Of a stretch of DNA of 35,202 nucleotides, positions 24,597-33,155 are shown piece by piece. Positions within the stretch are counted from its first letter, which is position 1, and every line of letters starts with the position of its first letter. This DNA comes from Syntrophomonadaceae bacterium (lineage in GTDB: Bacteria; Bacillota; Syntrophomonadia; Syntrophomonadales; Syntrophomonadaceae). The notes beneath the pieces were generated by a model. That model saw nothing but the letters and a program-made list of their open reading frames with translations. It made no database searches and was not told where the DNA came from. The translations under genes were made by a program, and so were the position numbers. The DNA is taken from the NCBI GenBank assembly GCA_012729835.1, contig JAAYCK010000044.1:1-35202 (forward strand). The letters run 5' to 3'.

Positions 24597-25229
24597 TTAC
24601 CGGTGATTTAATGCCAGATTAAAACTCAACACTTCCAAATTCACCGACAAATCTACATTCCTGAGAACTACATCCTGAGGCACCTTAAGAATCCGGGGCG
24701 AGAAATTCAATATGGCTTTTACTCCGGCTTGTATCAACTGGTCAGTAACCTCTTGGGCTACCGATGCGGGGACAGTGATTACCCCGATATTTATCGCCTG
24801 CTCCTTGACGCGTTCTGCCAACTTGCCCAATGCTTCTACTTCGATCCCATCTAATCTGGCACCGATGATCTGCGGATTGATATCCAAAACCGCCTTTATA
24901 TTGAACCCGCGGTCGGCAAACCCTTGATATAGAGCCAGTGCTGACCCCAGCTTGCCGGCTCCGATTATTATGGCATTCCACTGACGATCCAGGCCCAGTA
25001 TCTTCATTATATAACCATAAAGCTCATCAACCTTGTACCCTACCCCGCGTGTACCAAATTCACCAAAATAGGCCAGGTCCTTTCTGACCTGAGCAGAACT
25101 CACGCCTACACCCTCTGCGATTTCGCCGGACGACACCGTTTCGCTCCCCTCCAGCATGAGCTGATGCAGGAATCTGGAGTATATGGACAGTCGCATAACG
25201 GTAGCTTCCGGTATCTTATAGGCCTTCAA
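24597..25229 (-). CDS. rex: Redox-sensing transcriptional repressor Rex
   Basis: A 210-residue regulator. The N-terminal winged helix (about 4-78) contains SSGEIAEGVGVSSAQVRKDLAYFGEFGTRGVGY, the diagnostic Rex block. The NAD(H)-binding Rossmann fold begins with GAGKLGSAL (90-98), followed by D115 in VLDINP. Rex senses the NADH/NAD ratio and represses fermentation and electron-transfer genes in anaerobes. The start is TTG with GGGAGTGA six bases upstream. I found no clear Rex operator in front of the gene. Confidence 0.96.
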   Translation of the reverse strand: MKAYKIPEATVMRLSIYSRFLHQLMLEGSETVSSGEIAEGVGVSSAQVRKDLAYFGEFGTRGVGYKVDELYGYIMKILGLDRQWNAIIIGAGKLGSALALYQGFADRGFNIKAVLDINPQIIGARLDGIEVEALGKLAERVKEQAINIGVITVPASVAQEVTDQLIQAGVKAILNFSPRILKVPQDVVLRNVDLSVNLEVLSFNLALNHR

Positions 25230-25260
25230 GTTCTCACTCCCTTACAGGAAATCAATATAA

Positions 25261-25286
25261 GCCTGTCCGATTAAAACAAGACAGGC
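25261..25286 (-). terminator. Weak hairpin after the phosphate transporter gene
   Basis: A 7-bp stem (GCCTGTC with GACAGGC) around a 12-base loop, followed leftward only by TTATATTGATTT. It may reduce read-through from pit into rex; this is a weak call. Confidence 0.3.
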
Positions 25287-25316
25287 AAGACTTGGAAAGA
25301 TATTTAACATGCCTTA

Positions 25317-26306
25317 TTATACTAAGATTGCCACGACCTTGTAAACAAGAATCGCAACCAGAGCGGAAGACGGGATGGTGATAATCCAGGCCGCCACTAT
25401 CTGCCGGGCTATGTTCCAGCGAACACCTTTCAAACGTTTGGCGGCGCCAACTCCCATAATAGATGAAGAGACCACATGGGTCGTACTGACCGGGGCTCCG
25501 ATATGACTGGCCATAAAGATAACCAGCGATGATGTGAAATCAGCGGCAAACCCATTGATAGGCTCGATACGAAAAATCTTGCCCCCCATGGTTCGGATTA
25601 TCCTCCAGCCGCCAATCGCAGTGCCAAATGCCATTGCAGCTGCACAGGCCATCTTTACCCATAAGGGCACTTCAAACACATTGATTACATTACCAGCCAT
25701 CAGGGCCATAGTAATAATTCCCATGGATTTTTGCGCATCATTGGAACCATGGGCAAAAGCGGCCATACAAGCCGAGACTATTTGCAGCCTGCGAAATGAA
25801 CTATTTGTTCGAGTAGGGGACGCTCCACGAAAGAGCCAAAAAAGCAGGGTCATAACCAGACTGCCGGCGGTTAATGATACTATGGGTGATATGACTAATC
25901 CAGCAAATATTCTAGTAAACCCATGCCACAAAACCGCTTCATATCCGAATCCCGCGATGACCCCTCCAACCAGACCACCAATCAGAGCATGAGAGGAACT
26001 GCTGGGTATCCCAAAGCGCCAGGTAATGAGATTCCAGGTGATGGCACCGATCAGAGCACAGCATAATACTAGTCCGGTCACATTATCGGGGGATACGATG
26101 CTCTTGCCGATTGTAGCAGCAACAGCAGTCCCAGCCAGAGCCCCGGAAAAGTTCAGGGTTGCGGCTATGATAATGGCATTACGAGGGGACAGGGCTTTGG
26201 TCGAAACTGAAGTAGCAATGGCATTGGCAGTATCGTTGAAGCCGTTAACAAAATCGAAGCATAAGGCCAGCAACACAACCAGAATAACCAGAGCGATACT
26301 AAACAT
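25317..26306 (-). CDS. pit: PiT-family inorganic phosphate transporter
   Basis: A 329-residue transporter with about ten membrane helices. The two inverted signature repeats are GFNDTANA (22-29) and GSNDAQKSMG (near 190), and SSSSHALIGG and STTHVVSSSIMG follow the PiT pattern. It carries phosphate, probably as a metal complex with a proton or sodium. Its start overlaps the DUF47 gene by eight bases, so the two are one operon. A PhoP-box-like array upstream suggests induction by phosphate starvation. Confidence 0.93.
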   Translation of the reverse strand: MFSIALVILVVLLALCFDFVNGFNDTANAIATSVSTKALSPRNAIIIAATLNFSGALAGTAVAATIGKSIVSPDNVTGLVLCCALIGAITWNLITWRFGIPSSSSHALIGGLVGGVIAGFGYEAVLWHGFTRIFAGLVISPIVSLTAGSLVMTLLFWLFRGASPTRTNSSFRRLQIVSACMAAFAHGSNDAQKSMGIITMALMAGNVINVFEVPLWVKMACAAAMAFGTAIGGWRIIRTMGGKIFRIEPINGFAADFTSSLVIFMASHIGAPVSTTHVVSSSIMGVGAAKRLKGVRWNIARQIVAAWIITIPSSALVAILVYKVVAILV

Positions 26307-26928
26307 ACTTGACTGCTACTCCCTTAATAATGTTGCTGACGTTCTCGCAATAATCAAGTGTGGTCTCCAAGTGCTCATAGATTTCCTTCCACTTGATGAT
26401 ATCGATAACATTCTCTGTTTTCTCAAAAAGAAGGGCGATTCCTGCTCGATACAGGTAATCCCCCTCGTGTTCATATGAACGGATCTTCTCACAGGATTCA
26501 ATAATATCCAAACTGTTTTGCCTGACATGCGGCAACTTTGAAACTGCCAGCTTTATCTCGGCAGAAGCATCTTCCAAAGTCTTGACCAGTTTAAGTACAT
26601 ACATATCCTTGGGCGAACCAACCTTGAATATAACGATTTTCTCCATGGTGCCTTGGATATGGTCCAATACATTGTTGAGTTCCCGGGCCAGCATCAGTAT
26701 ATCCTCACGATCAAAAGGGGTAACGAAGGACGCATTGATACGGTCCATTACACTGGCCAGAATATTGTCTCCGCGTTCTTCGACCTCATTGATCTTCTCC
26801 AGGTCAGCTGTAGTATCGGTCTGCTTCTCGAGGAAAACCTTTAAAATATCGGTAGCTTCACAAATGGCCTCTGCTAATTGTTCGAAATACTTGAAAAAGC
26901 GATCATCACGTGGCTTCAGCCTGACCAC
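26299..26928 (-). CDS. DUF47 (PhoU-like) protein, partner of PiT
   Basis: A helical protein of 209 residues, with the PhoU-like four-helix layout. Conserved stretches are RFFKYFEQLAEAI, EERGDNILASVMDRINASFVTPFDREDI and the C-terminal WKEIYEHLETTLDYCENVSNII. DUF47 proteins commonly pair with PiT and are thought to modulate it. I start at GTG 26928 because GGGAGG lies seven bases upstream and MVRLKPRDDRFF matches family starts; ATG 26934 is only one base from that site. Confidence 0.9.
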   Translation of the reverse strand: MVRLKPRDDRFFKYFEQLAEAICEATDILKVFLEKQTDTTADLEKINEVEERGDNILASVMDRINASFVTPFDREDILMLARELNNVLDHIQGTMEKIVIFKVGSPKDMYVLKLVKTLEDASAEIKLAVSKLPHVRQNSLDIIESCEKIRSYEHEGDYLYRAGIALLFEKTENVIDIIKWKEIYEHLETTLDYCENVSNIIKGVAVKYV

Positions 26929-26963
26929 TCTCATACCTCCCTTACATAAATACCCGTGTATAC

Positions 26964-27028
26964 ATTATAATTTATCACCATTTAAGCGTTGTTAAGAATC
27001 TGTTATCAATTCGTTAACATATACTTAA
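26964..27028 (-). promoter_or_regulatory. PhoP-box-like array and -10 for the DUF47-pit operon
   Basis: Read leftward, four hexamers occur at exactly 11-bp spacing: TTAAGT (27028), TTAACG (27017), ATAACA (27006) and TTAACA (26995). This is the layout of the PhoP/PhoB box of Firmicutes, four TTAACA-like direct repeats separated by 5 bases. A TATAAT -10 follows at 26969-26964, with no good -35, as usual for PhoP-activated promoters. The array overlaps the folC stop codon. The target genes are for phosphate uptake, which fits. Confidence 0.65.
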
Positions 27029-28357
27029 CTTGTCTATCATTTCTAGAAGGTGTGACCGGGCTCGATCAAGTATATAAAATGACCCGGTGATCAGCAGGTA
27101 CTCATCTTCCTGCAACAATTGCAGACCAAGGTCTACTGCCTTATTAATATTTTCCTCCATCAGGCAGCTTATATTCGGAAAAGTTACCTCCCAAATCCGG
27201 GCTACCCGCTGCCACCCTGTCCCACGCGCCCCTTCCGGTCTGGTAACTATACAAAGCCTGGTGTTCTCCCCCAGCGGCAACAGCGAATGAATAACATCCT
27301 TGTCGTTCAGCCAGCCACAAACCAGCACATGCTTTTTTTTCGGCAGCATTACTTGCAGCGATTGGGCCAATGCTCTGGTCCCCTGGGGATTATGGGCCGC
27401 ATCTACTATGACCAGCGGTTGTTCACTTAGAATCTCCAAACGCCCCGGATGATGTAAATGGGCCAGACCCTTACGCAGCGCAGGTTCCATCCCCGCCAAA
27501 CCATGTCGTTTCATTTCTTCTCCATTGGATATAGGCTTAAAACCGAGCGGCGTAGACAATTCATCCTGCATAATAATCAGAGTAGTTAAGGCTGCGGCCA
27601 GATTAGATAACTGATGCCCTCCCGCCAGCGAAAACAAGACATCACCTATTTTATCCTCGCCATATCTGATATCAACTTTTTGAGCCTGCAGCCCAGTTGC
27701 TGGCTTATTGTCAATCTCAACCAGGCCGGATGAATATAATGGAGCCTGCAAATCGACTGCCCGAGAAGTGATCACAGTGAGGGCGCTCTCATCCATCGGG
27801 CCAACTACCACCGGCCGCCCTGGTTTGATGATCCCGGCCTTATTAGCCGCAATCTCGGCCAGGGTCTCCCCCAGATAAGCAGTATGGTCATAGTCTATGC
27901 CAGTGATAACCGATATCAGTGGATCTATCACATTGGTGGTATCAAAGCTCCCCCCCATGCCTACTTCCAGAATAACAAAATCAGGCTTCTGGTCGTGGAA
28001 ATATTGAAAAGCCACAGCAGTCAGGATCTCGAATTCACTAGGAGATTCCAGTCCCTGCTCACTCATCTTTCTGACATGATCCGCTATCTTGAAAAACAGC
28101 TTCGAAAGCGCCTCAGCCGCTATGGGCTCGCCATTAATGCAAAACCTCTCTCTATAGCTATGCAGATGGGGCGAACTATAGGTTCCTACCTTGTAGCCGG
28201 ACTCTTGCAGAATACTGGCAATAATTAGTCCAGTAGAACCCTTGCCATTGGTCCCGGCTATATGGATATATCTCAAGCCCGCTTCCGGATGGCCCATCAT
28301 CTCCAGCAGATTGCTGATGCGTTCCAGTCCTGGTATGATTACCCCTGGTTTGCTCAT
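27014..28357 (-). CDS. folC: Folylpolyglutamate synthase / dihydrofolate synthase
   Basis: A 447-residue Mur-ligase-type enzyme adding glutamates to folates. The P-loop is GTNGKGST (35-42). IDYDHTAYLG and VDAAHNPQGTRAL follow, as in FolC. The ATG at 28357 has no ribosome site. The codons just upstream (ISDALASM) read like the first helix of longer FolC proteins (EALAYL-type), so translation may begin slightly upstream at a non-standard codon or by coupling to the valS stop, which lies 18 bases before. The operon partner is valS, a common Firmicute pair. Confidence 0.94.
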   Translation of the reverse strand: MSKPGVIIPGLERISNLLEMMGHPEAGLRYIHIAGTNGKGSTGLIIASILQESGYKVGTYSSPHLHSYRERFCINGEPIAAEALSKLFFKIADHVRKMSEQGLESPSEFEILTAVAFQYFHDQKPDFVILEVGMGGSFDTTNVIDPLISVITGIDYDHTAYLGETLAEIAANKAGIIKPGRPVVVGPMDESALTVITSRAVDLQAPLYSSGLVEIDNKPATGLQAQKVDIRYGEDKIGDVLFSLAGGHQLSNLAAALTTLIIMQDELSTPLGFKPISNGEEMKRHGLAGMEPALRKGLAHLHHPGRLEILSEQPLVIVDAAHNPQGTRALAQSLQVMLPKKKHVLVCGWLNDKDVIHSLLPLGENTRLCIVTRPEGARGTGWQRVARIWEVTFPNISCLMEENINKAVDLGLQLLQEDEYLLITGSFYILDRARSHLLEMIDKLSIC

Positions 28358-28374
28358 ACTGGCCAGGGCATCGC

Positions 28375-31026
28375 TTATCCCTTTTTCAAAATCTCCAAGC
28401 GTTGCAATAAACCCTCTTTCTTTAAACGAGCCTCTTCCGCTTTGGCCTTTTCCTTATCAATGACTGCTTGGGGCGCCCGTGCCAGGAAACTATCATTATT
28501 AAGCTTGGCCTCTGCCTTTTCTAGCTCGGTCTGCGCCCCCTTCAATTCCTTTTCAAGGCGGGCCGTTTCTTTTTCCAGATCTATGACCCCCTCCAGCGGA
28601 ACATAGATCTCAGCACCGGAGGTCAATGCGGTCAAGGCCTGGGTAGGCTTATTAGCCAGGGCAGCCATTATCTCCAGTTCACGCACCCCGGCCATCTGTT
28701 TTATATAGTGCTGGTTGGCTGAAACCAATTCGCGCCCAGCATTATCACTAATTAATAAGATGGCCTTGAGTGGAGCACCTGGATTTATACCAAATTCTGA
28801 GCGTATATTTCGCAGAGCCCGAATTATTCCCATGATCTGCCCCATCTGTTCTATCGCCTGCAGGGAAACCTCTTTTTCATTCTTGACCGGCCAGGGCTCC
28901 TGCATGATAGTCTCATGGTGCCCGGGCAGGTATTGGTATATCTCTTCGGTGATAAAGGGCATAAAGGGATGGAGCAGCAAGAGAATATCGTTCAGCACCC
29001 GATAGAGCATATTTTGTATTACCATACGCTCCCGAGCAATTCCCGAATTCAATCGTGGCTTGGCCAGTTCTATATACCAGTCGCAGAATTCATCCCAGAT
29101 AAAGTCATACATGTTTTTGGCCGCTTCGCCCAGATCATATCTCTCCAACAGATTGGTTATCTCTTCTTTTTTTAGGTTGAGCCTGGCGAGCATCCATCGA
29201 TCAGCCAAAGTCAACTCATTGTCTTCTATCTGAGTCTGCTGGTAGTCAGCCAGATTCATCAAGACAAAACGCGAAGCATTCCAGATCTTATTAGCAAAGT
29301 TGCGGGTGTTCTCCACCTTGTCCCAATGGAAACGCACATCGTTTCCTGGCGTCACTCCGGTTATCAGCGAAAACCGCAAGGTGTCGGCTCCGTACTTTTC
29401 AATAACCTCGATAGGATCTATACCGTTGCCCAGGGACTTGCTCATCTTGCGTCCCTGCCCATCCATGATCAAGCCGTGAATGTTTACGTCGTAAAACGGC
29501 ACCTGTCCGGTATGTTCGATGCCAGAAAATATCATACGGGCTACCCAGAAGAAGATTATGTCGCGACCGGTGACCAGAACACTGGTGGGATAGAAATGCT
29601 TCATATCATCGCTAGCAGCCGGCCAGCCCAGGGTGGAAAAGGGCCAAAGGGCACTGGAAAACCAGGTATCTAAAACATCTTCATCCTGAATCAGATCACT
29701 GGATTCACATTTAGAACAGTGATCTGGGTCGATCTTGGCGCAGATAACCTCTCCGCAATTCTGACAATACCAAACCGGGATACGGTGTCCCCACCATAAT
29801 TGCCGGGAGATACACCAATCCCGGATGTTCTCCATCCAATTGATATATATCTTGGTAAAGCGTTCGGGTACGAAACGGATCTCACCGGACAGAACCTTCT
29901 CCATGGCCGGTTGGGCCAGCGGCTTCATCCGTACAAACCATTGTTTGGATATCAGAGGCTCAATGACCGTATCACAACGCTGGCAATGACCCACAGCGTG
30001 GCGGTGGTCATCCACCTTGACCAAGCAGCCCTGAGCTTCCAGATCAGCCACTACTCGCCGGCGGCATTCGTAGCGTTCCAAGCCCTGGTATGGACCGGCA
30101 TTATCATTCATGACCGCCTGGCTATCCATCACCGCCAACTGTTCCAGCCCATGCCGGAGTCCCATCTCAAAATCATTGGGATCATGAGCGGGGGTGACTT
30201 TCACAGCTCCCGTGCCAAATTCACGGTCGACATAGTCGTCAGCGAATATCGGTATCAGTCGATTCATCAAGGGCAGTAATACGTTTTTCCCGATCAAATG
30301 CTGGTAACGCTCATCATCCGGATGAACTGCCACCCCGGTGTCGCCCAGCATAGTTTCCGGACGGGTAGTAGCCACCACCACGAAATCATCACTGCCATCA
30401 ACCGGGTATTTAATGTGCCAAAGATGGCCGTCGCTATCCTCGTGTTCGACTTCAATATCTGATATAGCTGTATTACAGCGAGGACACCAATTGATAATGT
30501 AGTCTCCCTGATAGATCAGCCCTTTGTTATAGAGATTGACAAAGACCTCACGGACTGCCTTGGAACATCCCTCATCCATAGTAAAGCGTTCACGGGACCA
30601 ATCACAGGAGGAACCCATCAAAGACAGCTGATCAGTTATTCTCTGACCGTATAAGCGCTTCCATTCCCAAACCCGGTCCAGAAACTTTTCGCGACCCAGA
30701 TCATGCTTGGATAGTCCCTCCTGGCTGAGTGCCTCCTCTACCTTGGCCTGGGTGGCAATGCCGGCATGGTCAGTACCGGGCAGCCATAAGGTATTGTAGC
30801 CCTGCATCCGGCGCCAGCGAGTCAGTATATCCTGCAAGGTGTTATCCAGAGCATGGCCCAGATGGAGCGAGCCCGTTACATTGGGCGGAGGCATCACGAT
30901 CGAAAAAGACTTCTTACTATGATCATTGCTGGGCGCAAAATAATTGTTTTCTTTCCAAAATGCATACCATTTTGCTTCCACCTGCCCGGGTTCGTAAACA
31001 CTGGGCAAATTCCTGGCCGTTGACAT
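28375..31026 (-). CDS. valS: Valyl-tRNA synthetase
   Basis: An 883-residue class I synthetase, full length. The HIGH motif is HLGH (55-58) in PPPNVTGSLHLGHAL, and KMSKS is GRKMSKSLGNG. VTGRDIIFFWVARM is a ValRS landmark. The editing domain (DGSDDFVVVATTRPETMLGD) is intact. A zinc-type cysteine set lies mid-protein (CQNCGEV...CSKCES), and a C-terminal coiled coil (about 815-880) is present. It charges tRNA-Val in the cytosol. ATG with GGAGGG. No T-box leader is seen in the 217 bases upstream, unlike many Firmicute valS genes. Confidence 0.98.
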   Translation of the reverse strand: MSTARNLPSVYEPGQVEAKWYAFWKENNYFAPSNDHSKKSFSIVMPPPNVTGSLHLGHALDNTLQDILTRWRRMQGYNTLWLPGTDHAGIATQAKVEEALSQEGLSKHDLGREKFLDRVWEWKRLYGQRITDQLSLMGSSCDWSRERFTMDEGCSKAVREVFVNLYNKGLIYQGDYIINWCPRCNTAISDIEVEHEDSDGHLWHIKYPVDGSDDFVVVATTRPETMLGDTGVAVHPDDERYQHLIGKNVLLPLMNRLIPIFADDYVDREFGTGAVKVTPAHDPNDFEMGLRHGLEQLAVMDSQAVMNDNAGPYQGLERYECRRRVVADLEAQGCLVKVDDHRHAVGHCQRCDTVIEPLISKQWFVRMKPLAQPAMEKVLSGEIRFVPERFTKIYINWMENIRDWCISRQLWWGHRIPVWYCQNCGEVICAKIDPDHCSKCESSDLIQDEDVLDTWFSSALWPFSTLGWPAASDDMKHFYPTSVLVTGRDIIFFWVARMIFSGIEHTGQVPFYDVNIHGLIMDGQGRKMSKSLGNGIDPIEVIEKYGADTLRFSLITGVTPGNDVRFHWDKVENTRNFANKIWNASRFVLMNLADYQQTQIEDNELTLADRWMLARLNLKKEEITNLLERYDLGEAAKNMYDFIWDEFCDWYIELAKPRLNSGIARERMVIQNMLYRVLNDILLLLHPFMPFITEEIYQYLPGHHETIMQEPWPVKNEKEVSLQAIEQMGQIMGIIRALRNIRSEFGINPGAPLKAILLISDNAGRELVSANQHYIKQMAGVRELEIMAALANKPTQALTALTSGAEIYVPLEGVIDLEKETARLEKELKGAQTELEKAEAKLNNDSFLARAPQAVIDKEKAKAEEARLKKEGLLQRLEILKKG

Positions 31027-31214
31027 GGGATACCCTCCTTAATAATCTATATAATTGTACAGGTTAAATTGTACTGAATATTTTCATGCAATGCCAGCCC
31101 CAACCAAGAGTATTCCTATATCTTGTTATTTCAAACGGCCTTATGCTCATTCTATTAGATAAGCAGGCTATAGAATTGCATTCCATGATAGCTGGATCCT
31201 GGGCTGAACAGGGC

Positions 31215-31244
31215 GAAAACGGGGCGCATCGACGCCCCGTTTTC
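31215..31244 (-). terminator. Intrinsic terminator overlapping the end of the GIY-YIG gene
   Basis: A perfect 12-bp stem, GAAAACGGGGCG with CGCCCCGTTTTC, and a 6-base loop. The stem starts at the last base of the stop codon. It closes the small two-gene cassette and shields valS. Confidence 0.8.
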
Positions 31245-31591
31245 TAATAAAACTCCCAACCTTCTTCGCGGAACCTGTCCTGCCAAATCATTTTCAGTAA
31301 AGCCAGGTCTTCGCTATAGTCGTATTGAGGATCCTCGCTGTGGTATTCCATGGTCTCAAGTATCTCAATAACAAAATCCTCTGCCCCGTTTTCGTTCCAG
31401 GCCTCCTGCAGCCTGCGGTTGAGCAAATGACCCCCTCCCTTTAATTTAGCAACGGTGCCGTTCATCACTCCTTTGAGATCCCGGGCAGTTTCAATACAAC
31501 ATCGCTGGCACGATCGAGAGCGGATAATAAAAACCCCCATCTGAGGTTTCATTTGTTTATACTGTTCCTTTAACTCTTTTTTTCGGTCCAT
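31244..31591 (-). CDS. Degenerate GIY-YIG nuclease family protein
   Basis: A 115-residue protein. MDRKKELKEQYKQMKPQMGVFIIR and the later NRRLQEAWNENGAEDFVIEILE match a small Firmicute GIY-YIG-like family. The first signature reads GVF instead of GIY and the second reads CIE instead of YIG, so nuclease activity is doubtful. Three cysteines sit together (CQRCC) where relatives have a turn, which may allow metal binding or a disulfide. Function is unknown. I start at ATG 31591, just after the stop of the preceding gene; a TTG two codons earlier is possible. It is translationally coupled to the DUF6530-like gene. Confidence 0.65.
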   Translation of the reverse strand: MDRKKELKEQYKQMKPQMGVFIIRSRSCQRCCIETARDLKGVMNGTVAKLKGGGHLLNRRLQEAWNENGAEDFVIEILETMEYHSEDPQYDYSEDLALLKMIWQDRFREEGWEFY

Positions 31592-31593
31592 CT

Positions 31594-32073
31594 TCAATAT
31601 CCCATTTCCTTTAATACTCTGGCCAGCGTGTGCAAGCGCTCACCGAGCAGTTCATCATCATTGCTCAAGGCCTGACGGAAAAGCTTTACATCCTCATCGA
31701 TCCTGTCATTATCGGTGCATATCGCGACCGTCATAGCATCTCCCTGGAGTCCTACCCGATCAATTACCGGCTTATCCGGATCATATAGTTTTTCATAGCG
31801 GTAAGCCTCTGCAAAATGCTGTTTGGCCCTGCATAGCAGGATGGCCAGATCCAACACACGGTGCAGAGGCAGTTCTTCTGACTGCCTGGACCACTTTTCG
31901 CCGGTATAGCGCCACACCTTGGCTGATATATCCACCTTGCCGCGATCATTCCATTGAGCCAATCCCAGGGATAAACCCTTGGCATCAGAATTATAGGCAT
32001 AGCGTCCATCAACATTCTCATAGTTCTCCACTACTATGACCGGCTTGTGCTTAAGTATGGTAGGTATTTTCAT
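31594..32073 (-). CDS. Conserved hypothetical protein, DUF6530-like
   Basis: A 159-residue soluble protein. The segments HKPVIVVENYENVDGRYA, GLSLGLAQWNDRG and KVWRYTGEKWSRQSEELP look strongly conserved, and I associate them with the DUF6530 family of Firmicutes; this name is from memory and not checked. Helices dominate the C-terminal half (LDLAILLCRAKQHFAEAYRYEKL). No catalytic motif is recognised. ATG 32073 has AGGAGA eight bases upstream; the frame extends six codons to a TTG without support. It leads a two-gene unit behind a promoter with an operator-like palindrome. Confidence 0.6.
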   Translation of the reverse strand: MKIPTILKHKPVIVVENYENVDGRYAYNSDAKGLSLGLAQWNDRGKVDISAKVWRYTGEKWSRQSEELPLHRVLDLAILLCRAKQHFAEAYRYEKLYDPDKPVIDRVGLQGDAMTVAICTDNDRIDEDVKLFRQALSNDDELLGERLHTLARVLKEMGY

Positions 32074-32100
32074 ACTTATATCTCCTATCAATATATTTCC

Positions 32101-32137
32101 TAATTACTAATCTAGTATATTAGTAACTTAGTAATTA
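32101..32137 (-). promoter_or_regulatory. Operator-like palindrome at the transcription start of the cassette
   Basis: Perfect 10-base inverted arms, TAATTACTAA and TTAGTAATTA (32101-32110, 32128-32137). Read leftward, the interior is an 8-bp quasi-repeat: TACTAAGT, TACTAATA, TACTAGAT, TAGTAATT. It begins two bases after the -10 box and so covers the predicted start of transcription, the classical place for a repressor. The regulator is not identified. Confidence 0.5.
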
Positions 32138-32139
32138 CA

Positions 32140-32168
32140 ATAATACGTTTATTTGCACGGCAAGTCAA
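32140..32168 (-). promoter_or_regulatory. Sigma-A-type promoter for the DUF6530-GIY-YIG cassette
   Basis: TTGACT (32168-32163) and TATTAT (32145-32140) are exactly 17 bases apart. It lies 67 bases before the ATG at 32073. Confidence 0.65.
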
Positions 32169-32304
32169 TGCTTAAGTAATAAAGCATTACCATTCCTGCA
32201 TATGAAGGTATTTGCTTCCTGAACGCAGAAATGAAGTGTTAGATAGAGGTCCCATTGGGGAAATCTATTTATAAACCAATGATGTACTAGAGAGGTAGTT
32301 ATAT

Positions 32305-33141
32305 ATGCTAAATATCGGCTGTCATTTATCATCCTCCAAATGTTACCTGCACATGGGTAAGGAAGCTATAAGCCTGGGGGGCAATACCTTTCAGTTTTTC
32401 ACCCGTAACCCTCGCGGCAGTAAAGCCAAAGCCATTGACGAAGCTGATGCCGCTGCCCTGGTTGCCCTGGCCGCCCAAAATGGCTTTGCTCCCCTCCTGG
32501 GACACGCCCCCTATACCTTAAATCCCGCTTCAAGTGATCCCCGGGTGCGAGAATTTGCGCTAATGGTAATGAAGGACGACCTTGTCCGCATGGAGTATCT
32601 GCCCGGTAATTTATATAATTTCCATCCAGGAAGTCACCAGGGACAAGGAATTGAAGCCGGTATTGGCCTGATTGCACAAATATTGAATGAGGTCTTAACG
32701 CAGGAACTTAACACTACTGTCTTGCTGGAATGTATGGCCGGTAAGGGAAGCGAAATCGGCACCAGCTTCTCCGAAATAAAAAGTATACTTTCCCGAATTG
32801 AACTGCCAGAAAAGATGGGGGTGTGCATGGATACCTGCCACATATACTGTGCAGGCTATGATATCGTGGATAACCTGGATGGGGTTCTGGAGGATTTCGA
32901 CAAGACCATCGGACTGAATCATCTTAAAGCGGTTCATCTTAATGACAGCGTGTATCCGCTGGACAGCAGGAAAGATCGCCATGCCCGTATCGGTCAGGGC
33001 ACCATCGGGCTAGAGGCTATGATAAATATCATTAATCATCCCAGATTGAGAAGACTGCCTTTCTATTTGGAAACACCCAATGAATTATCTGGATACGCTG
33101 AGGAAATCCAGCTGTTGAAGGCAAACTTTCGCGAGGATTGA
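32305..33141 (+). CDS. nfo: Endonuclease IV (AP endonuclease, deoxyribonuclease IV)
   Basis: A 278-residue TIM-barrel enzyme that cuts DNA 5' of abasic sites. The zinc-ligand motifs are all present: [52 protein letters not shown] and DRHARIGQG, with the C-terminal ETPN. It acts in base-excision repair in the cytosol. GAGAGG precedes ATG. It is transcribed alone, away from the divergent cassette, and ends in a strong terminator. Confidence 0.96.
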   Translation: MLNIGCHLSSSKCYLHMGKEAISLGGNTFQFFTRNPRGSKAKAIDEADAAALVALAAQNGFAPLLGHAPYTLNPASSDPRVREFALMVMKDDLVRMEYLPGNLYNFHPGSHQGQGIEAGIGLIAQILNEVLTQELNTTVLLECMAGKGSEIGTSFSEIKSILSRIELPEKMGVCMDTCHIYCAGYDIVDNLDGVLEDFDKTIGLNHLKAVHLNDSVYPLDSRKDRHARIGQGTIGLEAMINIINHPRLRRLPFYLETPNELSGYAEEIQLLKANFRED

Positions 33142-33155
33142 GAATCAATAGACGC

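Noticed and set aside
25230-25316. Rex autoregulatory operator upstream of rex
   Set aside because: Only one half-site-like TTAA word was seen; no TTGTGAA-N4-TTCACAA-type palindrome is present.
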